Source of the DNA: Symbiodinium kawagutii
Lineage: Eukaryota; Sar; Dinophyceae; Suessiales; Symbiodiniaceae
Direction: 5' to 3'
NCBI GenBank assembly: GCA_009767595.1
Contig: VSDK01021916.1
Span: 9,745-73,744, forward strand
DNA: 64,000 nt
Shown here piece by piece: positions 43,767 to 55,700 of the stretch. The notes under the pieces are model-generated. The model was not told where the DNA came from and ran no database searches. It was given only the letters and a program-made list of their open reading frames with translations. The number at the start of each line of letters is the position of its first letter. The stretch's first letter is position 1. The translations under genes and the position numbers were made by a program.

Positions 43767-46700
43767 TGTTTTAAAGCAGGGCATGGCCATGAATCAGGAC
43801 CCAGTGGATCCACCAAACTCACCATAAAAACTGCGCAGGGGCTGGCAAGGGCTCTCAAAAGCCGACGGATGATCCAGACTTTGTGCGGTGGTCCAAGGGA
43901 ATGCGACTGGAAGGCTCCAGCACAGGTGCAACGCTGGGTTCGTTCATGACGGTGCTCAAAAGACCATCCGTTGTGTGATTGGAAACCATGGGAAACTCTG
44001 GTTTTTTAGGGAGTTATATCGGGTTATGCCATGGATATCCATTGATGACCACTGGCATTTAGTTGAAGGTTCGGATTTCACTATGTATATAATATATACT
44101 TCTCGTTTAAGCAATGAATGGCCGGTCAGCCGGTTGCTTGAAAGAAATCGAAATCTGAAACCGTGCTGACCTTGTGGGATTGCTCCGGTTTGTGTATAGT
44201 GGTTGGTTGCCGTCCGACTGTTGATGTTGCCAGAACGTAGTAAAGAATATGGCGAGTTGAGTCATCATCCTTGTAACCAAGAAGATTAGGGGACATAGAT
44301 AGACCATTTATATGGGTGTGCCCCGAGAGGAGTAGGTGAACATTCCAGGACGGGTGCCTAGTCCATTTACGGGATCTGAACAGTTAGGGGCACAGGGCTC
44401 TTGACCCCAATCAGTACTTGAATTGAATATCAATCAGTAGATATTGATATCCCGTGCATCACTCGAATCGACCAGTAGAATAGCAGTAGTTCCACATCTT
44501 TTGGAAGGCAAACTGGTATTACTGGATCGGGTCAGATCATTGAATCCTAACATCGAACGCTTTCCGACATGCGTTCATGATGACACATCGTACAAGGATG
44601 AGGAGGTTTTGCTGACAAAAGTCTGAAGGCAAATTGGTCCACTACCTTTCCATGAACAACCTTGACCCCTACATGCCCCATCTGAAGCCTCTACTGGATC
44701 CGCCGGTCTTGTTGAAATGGCTGGGTTTGCCACGGAGTAGGTGCCATCTACGTGGTGGATGACTATGTGGCAAGCGGTGCCTGGAGCAAGTCGTTGTTGA
44801 TAGCAAGTTTTTCAGCGTTTGAGGGCTGCAACACGGTGCTGGTGATTTCAATCCCACTTGATGCACCAAGTCCTGGAATCAGTCCTGCGCCACTCTCTGC
44901 AGTCGATTTCTGCGCTGCACTCAGGCTCTTTCAGCCGTGTTTTCCGCGTGTCATCGCAAGGGGCCAAGAGAAGTCGTTGGGCGAAGGAAGAACAAACTAC
45001 CTTTGCAGCCAAAGTCATGCGCAAGGCGGGGGAAATGGGTAATCTGGGGCAGATGCGGTGCTTACAGAGGGAGATGCAAAGCAAATTTCGAATTGCGATC
45101 AAAATCAGAAGAAAATCTGGCATCCAATGACAATTGGAGGAAGAGTACAATCCGGTAGAGCCAGTTTCCCACCCAGTGCCGGTGCACTTCATTCAGTTGC
45201 CAGTTCCAGAAGTTTACTTTATATGTTGGTTTCTCAAAATTGGGTTCCCCTGAATCGTCCATTGGTTTTCCATGTATTGTACCAAGCCAACCGTTTTGGG
45301 AGCTCCCGTTTGAATAGTCATTGGCATCAGGAATCAGCCCACGAGTTTAGCAACCCATCGGTGGTGATTTACCACAGCTGGATCTACCCGTGATCATTGA
45401 ATTTTCCTCCAGGAAAAGTTGTTCTAATAAATGCACAGTTTTCAAAACATGTTTATTTATACACTTAGTTTAATGTTTATGTTTTATAATTGATCATCAT
45501 TACTACATCACCGCCCATCCATCACCATCAACCATCATAAATCGATACATCATTTGAACATTACAAAACATCATGAACCTTCAACAATCATTCGCCGTTA
45601 GCCATCGTTAGCCTGCATTTTTCTGAGCCTTCGGATTCCAGGATACATCCGATAAGACCATCAGTTACCATCATTCACCATCAACCTTCGACATCCTTTG
45701 ACTGTTTTCAAGTCCATGTTCCATTTCTTTCCCAGCCATCAAACCTTAGTCATAAATCATCATTCAACTTCGCCATGCTTCACCATCAAACCTTGCATGG
45801 TTTTTTGACTTCCATTCTCGGCTTCCAGGAAGACTCTTACATCATTGACCATCATGAGTGGTGATTCACCCCCAAGCTGAAGCCAGCTGCTGGGCACACC
45901 TCTGACCTCCCCCAGATCTCAGCTCAGCTTTGGCTGGGCACACCTGTGACCCCAGATCTCAGCTCGCTCCAGGAAGACTCCTACATCCAATACACTTCCA
46001 GTGGTCCTCGAGAGGGCGAGCTCCTTCAACGCCTCGAGGCTCAACAGGCCGCGCCGCTGACCATGCGATGCCTGGACTCCTTCGCGACCAAAGACGACGC
46101 CGGGGAGGTCAGCACCGGTGGAGGGGCACCTAGTGGCAGGGGTGGTGCAGCTGCCCCAACAGCCGTGGGAATCCACGGATTTTCTGAAGGGTTCTCCCGC
46201 TGCCTTCGCGAGATTTTCTGGGATTTGAACTACCAACAAAAAACGTTTGATTCAACTTTGGGTTTACAATAGTTGCTGGTCTGTAGTGACGGAATCTGAC
46301 CACGGGTACCACTTTGCAAGGGACGTTGCACGCCCACGGAGCATCCACAGGGGCACCCTTCATGGCCTTTGCTGGGTAAATGAGGTTGGTTGCTGATTGA
46401 TCTCTCTACCAGGGAAAACCCGACACCATGCAATCTCATCTAGCTGGTGATTCTCAGGGAGCTAAGGAGCCAGTAGTATCCCCAAATCCCTTTAAAGGGG
46501 GAGCTAAAGAGCTACAGGGAGTGGTGAACCAGATGGTAGTCAGTCATGATCATGCTTGTAAGTAGACCACCCGACTTTGAAGTACAGCTTTGCTGGACAC
46601 ACAGGTCCTTCGTTTTGTTTTGCGAACACTCTAGTCTTCGAATCGTTCTGAACACATAAAGCATCATTAGCCAACATCAAGCACTTTTTCGCTAGTAGTT

Positions 46701-49700
46701 TCTTGGCCCTGTGCACATTTCCTGGTTTTCAAACATCATTGGTTTCAAATATCCACTGCACAGTCAATTTGCCATGAACTATCAAACACTATTTACCACT
46801 AACGACCAGCAACAACTCTAGCAACCACCGTTCAGAATTAATTACTTTCCAGGCATTAAACCTTGGTAGTGACCACAACTCAGTATTCAGTACCGTATTC
46901 ATCACTATGAACCATCAGTTGTCACTACCTAAGCGTCATTGACGTTTGACTATGCTTAATGGTTGCTAAGCTTCTCGGTTGGAAAATACATAGGTGAATC
47001 ATTACTTGCCAGCATCATTGCCATATTATTGACCACGATCATTGATTATCGCCTGGTCGTTTCCCCAACCTGGTCTCTCCAGATCCCATATGTTCAAAGC
47101 ATCATTCTGATAGTTCCACCATCATTGCCCATATCATCACGGTTCAACCATCATGAAGCATGTGCGTCACGTACCGTTGGCCCCCAGAGCCATCTTCTTT
47201 CTAGGTTACAACCCACCGAGAAGTGGAAAATCCACCATTTACGGCTGAATTACCTATCAATTACAGCTGGTTCGAACCCATAGATTTGAGGCCAAAAGCC
47301 TTTTTAGGTGCCCTTTGGGGGCCATAGAAATAGTAACCCTTCCTCACCATCATCGCTTGGGAACGCGTCAGGAGTACTGGTGCTTGATCTTGGACTTGCG
47401 GCTGCACAGTGGTGCACAGCGCAAGGGCATAGGGGGATGGGTTGGCATTAATGAATCGACCATCATTGAGGTTTTACCATGGTTTTACCATGGTTTCACC
47501 ATGTTTTTACCATGGTTTCTTGACATCATTAATTCATATCCGACGGTTGTGCACGGCTGGAATGCTAAAGTGGCCGACATGTCCGAAGCCGGCAAGGCGT
47601 GCCAGGCCTGTAGAGCGTCATCCACTTTTTCCCATTTTTTCTACATCCAATATCTATATGTGGGTGTGGCATAAAACAAGGATACACCCAACCATAAAAT
47701 ATATACATCCTTTTCTTATCCATTTACAGCAATAAACCAACCATAACTTTGGGGCGGTGCCCTATTTGAGAAACCACCATCCACAGATTCACCTTCAAGA
47801 GTCACCAGTTTCCACGAGCGATCAAGGAATGGCTGGACGCCTCGCTGTTTGACGTGGTCCGAGCCAACCGAAATCGCGGGCTGCACCTGTCCATGGTCCG
47901 AGTCTTGTTACGGCAGCTGCTGGAACAGCTGAAGCTGTTGCAGGTGCGCAGGGAGATTCCTAGGCCTGGCACTGAAGCAGCTAAGGAAGCTGTGAGATGC
48001 TGTTTTTTCTGCATGTCTAATCTCTAAGAATACAGGTCTGAACAAAAAATAAAGATCTTCTCTTCAGATTAACGACTTGTTAAGATGCACCGGACAAATA
48101 GCACAAGCTGAGTATTGTTTGTGGGTGTTTTAAGTATGACTGTGTCAAGGGCATTGGTCGGAAATTGATGGACATGCATGGAGGATGGTCCATCGCCAAA
48201 GTGACCACACAAAGGCAATAAGGTACCAATCTGCATAACCTGTGAGACACCCCTACTGTGGATGGGTGATGGAAACGGTTTCATTCATAGCTTGCAGCAG
48301 TCATGCCCAGTAAGATCTCATGGTCACCAAGCGGGTCTTGTGCTGCCGCTGGTCCCGCCGCACAACAATGCTCTGCCCCAGGAGCTTGGATGCACGCACA
48401 CCGACATCAAGCATAAGAACTGCTGCTTAGCCAACACTGAAGCTGGGGCTTGTCCAGGGCTGCTGCCTAAGAACTTTCGTGGATAAGAGCTGCACAAGTG
48501 CTGATTGTGAACTATTGTTCGGGAATATTCAGTCCCGAGTTATTTAGAACTGGGATGAAGCCACTTACATGTGGAATATGGAAGATTATGGCATGTTCAG
48601 TTGCATTATTTAAGCTACTGTATGTGAGGGAGAGAAACTGTCGAACAGCCCCAGCTCATTCGATTGTAGAACGCTACAAATTGTTCTTGTATGTTTTGTG
48701 CACGACATAGGTCTGCGGGTTATGTGAATTCCACAGACACCTTTTTATGATTGTTAGTGCCATAGAAGGCACGAGTTTGAGAGGGATCTAATTCATGCAG
48801 GTAAGCATGCCCTGAAAATACCTGAAAGTCAGAATATCAGGTACTTGAAGAAATTAGCACATTTTGTTGCACTTGGCGCTGACCTGCACACCACATAACA
48901 GAATGATGGCGGTGGACAACACCCTTAGGCATGATCATTACAGTGCCTGGGTGATCTGGGTGGCGGCTTTCACAACCCATCATGCCAATACATGGTGACA
49001 AACTGGGAGACCGCAGGGTTGGCTTGAGGAATTCCATGTGCATGCCTACCAGGGATTGTGCATAATTGGATCAAAGTGAGGTCCAGAGCAAGTCACTGAT
49101 TTTGATTTTCAGGTCTTCGGGTGGGTGAAAGTTTCGAATTCTCAGCTGCATTTTGGGCCACCTTAGACCCTGGCAGCAGCTGGCTGCAAGTCATGGTGGG
49201 CTGTTTGGTTTAGAGCTTAAACCAATGTGGCGACTCCAAAGCATGTACCCCAGCTGTTCACTTCCCATGAAAGACCAGTTGCTACTCTGAATGATGGGAT
49301 TTGAACTGCTATCCTTCTCGTTGGACAGTTCCGACCCAGCTCGCCATGTTCCCTGCCAGTGGATCATCGACATGGGCTGTGCAGCCCAGGAATACTATTT
49401 GGCGCCCACGGCAGATGGACCCACGAAGCTCGGTCGGGGGCGCATGGGTAGATCTCACTCGCCTGGAGGCGTGGGCATCAAAGATGTTATTTCAACTGCA
49501 GGTCAGATATGACTTGGTGACACTTGCTTTGGGCTTAGTATGGTTCAAATACATAGATGCACAAAAGAGAGAATAACATGTTTTTTTGTAATGATATATG
49601 TGTTTAATATGTATTACACACGTGTTTCAAAATGCAAGTGCATAGAATGTGAGACATTTATATTGTATGTATGCATTTCTTTGTGATATTTACTTTGATT

Positions 49701-52700
49701 TTGAGTTGGAATGATACCATCTGATTTAGTTTAGAATGCTACACAGTACACATGAACATATAGAACACAATGGTTTGGTACAAGATAACCAGCAGCATCG
49801 TAACTAAATATGATCTAATCCAATAATATTTGATGATGTAATTTGAGATGATGATGCAATTCGATATCATCTATATTCTTTGTAACCAGGTGATATATCA
49901 AGATACAATAAGGTGATATGTCAAGATACAATAAGGCAATATATCAAGATACAATTTATTTTACTACTATCATAACACATTGCGTAAGACAATAGTAAAT
50001 TTTAATGCACTATAATTCAAGATGAGTTCATGATGACATATTGGCATCGTTCGATTTGATTTTGTATGATCTAGTTCAACAAAGACGTTATATACATAAA
50101 TATATATATATATACATATATTTACACACCAACATTGGCAGCTAGCACAGCCTCTAGAGGGGTGCTGAGGATGATCCTCACGGAACCATTGGCAAAATTC
50201 ATCGATTACGGCAACGCCGTGTTCGAGGGCGACAAGAAGTTGGGGAGCCCAGGATTCGTGTTGAGATATTGCTACGGGCCATAACCGACTATCCCAAGAA
50301 GGGGTATTTGAACACCCAAAGAAAGACTAGATCTGTCATTTAGGGGATGGGTGGGGGCCTCGAGCCAAAGGAAAATGGTCATTTAGGGGATGTTCACCAG
50401 GGGTTCAGAGGCATTGATCCAAGAATTTCAACTTTCTTGCCGCAGTCACTGTCGATTGCGAGTAGGGAGGGTTTTTGTGCAAACGAAATGCTGGGTGAAA
50501 TGAAAGGACTGGCAGTTGTTTCCAATAGAAAAAAAGTCTCCCGACTCAAGCTGCCCCACTTGGCATAGGTTACTAATTACCTGTCCTAACTATATAGGTT
50601 AATTAACCTTGTACAGTGTGCTTCTTGGAGCCTTAGTTAGTACGGCTAATCCCAAGATTTGTGCCTAAAGATGTGACTCCTTTGAATTGCTGCAGTGGCC
50701 AACTGACGTCACGTTCTAAGCGTTTGCAACTCATATATACAGTAAATATTTACACATAGTATCCTAGAAAAAAGGGTTAGACAGTGCCAGACATGAAATC
50801 GTGTACCATCTGTTTCTTTTCTCTGACACTATATGTTAGAGCGTATATTGCACAACATTATATATTTGCTATAGTACAATGTCATTTGCGAAAATTGGAC
50901 ACATAATAATGTCAAATGTCAAATTTACAATCACTATTGTAATTATATCACTATTTGGATTTCATTTAAGCACATGTATTTTCAAATATCCATATGCATC
51001 CACCTACCCACCGCTGAGCAGGCCCAAGGACTTCAGGTTTCCCATGGTTTCCCGTTTGCCTAGGCCACATCCCATCCACACCAAGCAGCCACTCGGCTGA
51101 AGTTGGAGCGACCTTGGACATCCTTGGAGCTTTTCACAGTGATGCCATGAAGTATAACAAATCACATGCAGATACATCATGGGCATGGCTTATTTAGTAT
51201 TATATAGTTACATACTGTAATTCCTTGTCAATATGTACCTAGACAAGTCATGCCAATGACATGTCCCCAGGACATGACATAATGTTTAAACTAGATATTG
51301 ACTCAACCTTCATATTGCATATTGTCTTTATGCAAAGGCTCATTCATCAGGACAGCCGGCTGTCCAGTGTCCACCTTCGCCCATCCAGGTTCCGAGCTCC
51401 GGAGGTGCTGTTGAACGTCCGGGAAGGTGGGCCTTTCTCGCCGCGGGAAGGCGGCTTGAAGCCGGATCTATTAGCGAGGACCTATGGATGGGGCTCAGAC
51501 AACCAAAGTAGCTGGTTGCCAGGGTGAGCAGGGTCCCAGGTAGATTTTCAACCAGATAAAAATAATCGGTCGAATTATGCCCCGCACCCCGCTTCCCCCC
51601 AACCCCGCTTCTTCGGTTGCCCAAGGGCTGTCACAGGGGTACCCCAAGGCCACGGATAGCGGTGAGAAGCCAATCAACCAGAAATGGGTGATTTATGTTG
51701 GTTTATTGTTAGAAATGGTTCGTAGAAAGGATGATGACTGGGGCCCCATTTTGAGACCACCAGTGATCTAGTATGCGGTGGTTCGGGTCAATATCAGGCA
51801 ACCAACCAATGGATAAGAGCTTGTCAATGGTCAATAAGAGGGGATGATCAGCACCAGTTGAATTGGAGATATAGCAACTATATATGGTTGTGGGCAATTT
51901 GAATCAACCATCCAAAAAGTGGTAGTAGTTCACATCCCAACATTCAGTCTAGGAACTGGTCATGTATGGGAAGTGAACAGCTCGACTGCAAGGTTTTGAT
52001 CCAAAGCCATGTTTGCTAGTACGAAAAATCGTGATTCTTCACCTTGAGGCATGATCACAGGAAACTCAGCACTATTAATTTGACCATTTTTGACCATTAT
52101 TGGCATTGGCTGCTGTTAACTATATTGACCAGTTTCTATCCACCTTAAAGACCATTCCTCGAACCTTTGGCAACTACCATCAACCCATACAACCAGTGAG
52201 TAGTAGGTATTGGAAACTGCAAGCATTTGATTTGGTGCTTGTTTCTTGCTTGGTTGGTTCCGAATGTGATGAATGGTGTATTCATGGTCAGCTTATGATC
52301 AGCTTGTAAGCTGAGATTTGTATAGTTTGGATATCCGCCTTTTGGTTGAACCACTTTGGTGTTTTCATCAACTCCATCCAGTCGAAGAAGAAAATCCTGA
52401 AGAAAAGCTTCATGAAACATCCAACCACTCATAGTGATACGGAGGCCCAACCAGACCGCAAAGTGGCTCAGAATAATCAGTCACCGATACTGGTTGATCA
52501 ATGATTTGATCAGGGGCATAAGTCACTTACTTGGTCCAAAATTATTAGTCACTGATACTGGATGAATATCAACCATCCAAAAAGAGGGTTGATCCTGAAC
52601 AAATCGCCTGACTTTGGCCAGGCTGGGGCCCCGCCAGCGACACGTGGACCTTGGGTGTGACCGGCTGCTTCCTTGTGTCGGGGGGGCTGATCTTCAACTC

Positions 52701-55700
52701 ACACGATCCGCAGGACAGATCCGGCCATGTGGTGCCTGAGATCACACCATGGGTCGGTTCATGGTGCGAAAAGGTATAGGGAGGGGAGACAGTTGATGTT
52801 GGCATCAGCTCAGCTGGTTGGACTGCAGAGCTGATATCCATGGAAAAGAAATCAAGCCGAAGATTGCAGGAATATCACCAGACCATGAGATTGCTGGTTG
52901 TTTGGAACAATCAATCAATGCAAGCATGTTGATACATCACCCAGAAATCTTTCGAATATTCATGTATATACATACATTTTTCTAGATCAAACATGACAAT
53001 TGAGATTTGTTGTTTACTGTGTTTTCAAACAAAATAGAAATATATAGAAATATACTGTAAGTGTCAAGTCCATTGATGTTTGGTAAGTCGTTGAATGTGT
53101 TCACAACGTGGCACTGGCCAACACTCACACGTGCTGCCCCAGTGGTGTCCAGCCTAGTTGGCATCATGTGATCAGATGCCATTGGGGAGCCAGTTGGAGA
53201 GGAGGTCAAGAGTGCCCCGCATGGAGAAAAACAAAGAGCTCGGTTGGATACGGTCGTGACTAGCCTCAAATTCAGAGTGGCTTTGTTATATCCCTTTTGG
53301 GAGTCTATTCTTTTTGATGGCGTTCATGGCTATGACTCTTACTGATCATCGTTATGGTTTGAACTGATCTTAATGAAGCTTTACTTTGTTTGTGGTCGTT
53401 GTTATCCGCGGACCGGCATGAATTCACACAATGAACCATCAATTGACCATCACTTAACCTTCAACCAACCATCACTTAAGTTTCAATTAGCCATCATGTA
53501 ACCTTCAATTAACATCACAACTAACATCAATTAGCCATCAATCATCAATTCGTCAACCAACCATTCATTAACCATTACATACATACTTGTAACTTTCATA
53601 AGCATTCATTAACCATCACTTCACCATCACTTCACCATCACTTCACCATCACTTCACCACCCATCTCCAACCACAAGCCGCTGCCATCACCATGAATTCA
53701 CCACGTATTCACGGCCCATCTCCAAGCCGCCAAGCCACAAGCTGGTGCCATTAGGAGCTGCTTCGTCGCATGGTGGCCGCCTGCGGTCCCTTTCCCCAGC
53801 GCTTGCTGGGCGCAGCGCAGGTGGTGGCGGATCACCAACAAAGCTGGGCATTTCAGGGAGGATTTGAGGATGAATTGCAGATCTAGGAGATGAATGATGG
53901 GATAATTTGGTTCATCAGATATAGATGATAGGATAATAGGAGATGAATTGATTCATCTCACATGGTCAGCTTGCCAAGTTTCTATACTTGACATGCATGT
54001 TGAGAGTATTTGTTCAAATCCTACCATGAAGGATCAACCTTCAGAGATGTATTGCAACAAGACATGCGCGATTTCCATTGTCGATACTTGTGGCCCAGCT
54101 CTTATCTTGACTGATTGCATCCATGGATCATTAGCAGGGATGCAAATTGGCGAACGGGCTCAACAGTGGCGAGATATTTGTGAACGTGGCCAATTTTTAG
54201 ATCAATGATACACGGGTAGTGACAGTGAATGATATTGATGGTCTACGGTATAACCAGCATTTTGGTTGACCATGGGTGACAGCATCATTATTAATTATTG
54301 GTCATCACATTGGCACCGGTTATAGTTATGCCACTTGTTTAATCATGACTTTGCCAACGATAAGCTACGAGCAGTCGGCGTGGTCCCCAGGAAGGCCAGT
54401 CGGCAGCAGTGCCTGGATGAACTGTTTGTTAAGCAACAAGGGCAACAGATCCCGAGATATCCGAGATTCTTTGGGCCTGCTTCACGCACTACTTCTCCAA
54501 CAGGTGGGTCAACCTCACAGATGCGAAGAAAAACCTTGAAGAAAAATCCACATCCATTGGATTTTTCAAAAAGATCCATGGCCGCCGTTTGGGCAGGACC
54601 AGCGAATGCGGCGTGTGGCCGAGAATCTGCAGGTGGGGACTTGGGTTCCGTTGGAAGAACATGCTGAAGATTCAATTCTGAGATGCTGCATTTTTCCTTG
54701 TTGAAGCACTGTTGGATGTTGTTCCATGTTGTTCCATAGATTAACACCTGTGATCCGTTGGGGAGCCACCCTGGTACCTTCGCCACAGTGAGCATCCCAA
54801 TAGCGACCTCATCATGGCTGCTGATTTCTGAGGTGTACCATGAGGCAGTGGCCATATTTGAGTAATGGCTACCCAGGATTAATAAACCCCTGGTTGATTA
54901 ACTAGGGGGGTTGCCATTAATTAGTTGATTTTCCATGCTTGGCTTCAGGGAAACCATTTGGCTTTGCTTGATGGACGGGCTACCCTAGAAAGAAAAAGAC
55001 ACTCCAGAAAGAATCTTCCTTGTTTGGAATTTCTTCTTCTTTTCAAGGAAGCCCAGCACTGCCACCGGTAGATAGTTCAGTACAGTGAGTGTTTTTGTAA
55101 TTCCACCTGCGGAGCATTTTTCCGTTTCACCAAGGGACACCAAGTTTGCAAGTGATACACGGGTTTGTCCAAAAAAGAAATACACTCTTCCGCGAGGTAC
55201 ATACAGTGATTGGGGAGGTATGCGGGAAGACTAGGGATTGTTTGTCAGCCACAACTTTGAAAACAAACATATGACCTGTTTTTAGCACATGAATAATATG
55301 AATAACATATGAATTAGAAGCATAAACGTGTATATGTGCTTATATAAAAGTTATATGATATATGTATGTGTCACATGAAGGAAATTACTAAGCCGTCTTT
55401 CCCCATCATTTTGTTTCAAATGTCAGGACAGTGCAGCTTCCCCTGAGTTGGCTAGCTGGCTGAAGCTGGTGCCTCGTTCTAAACAAACTGCCGATAGTGC
55501 GCGGATTGCTGGCTGCAGGACGTGCCGTAGCCGAACCTGTTAACAGCAGGTAGTGACATGTGGACTTGGAGCCAGCGGAGAATTGCTTGTTTTGTAGCCA
55601 GTGGCTAGTGGTCGTTGATTGATTCTCGCGCGGGAGTATCAATAAAATTAAGCATGTGCATTGCGATGATTACCATGTGGCTGGTGGGCCAGCTGAAGGT

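Noticed and set aside
47262-47282. GGTTCGAACCC resembling a tRNA T-arm
   Set aside because: No acceptor stem, D-arm or anticodon arm can be folded around it. A similar GGGTTCAAACC near 21825 also lacks a cloverleaf.
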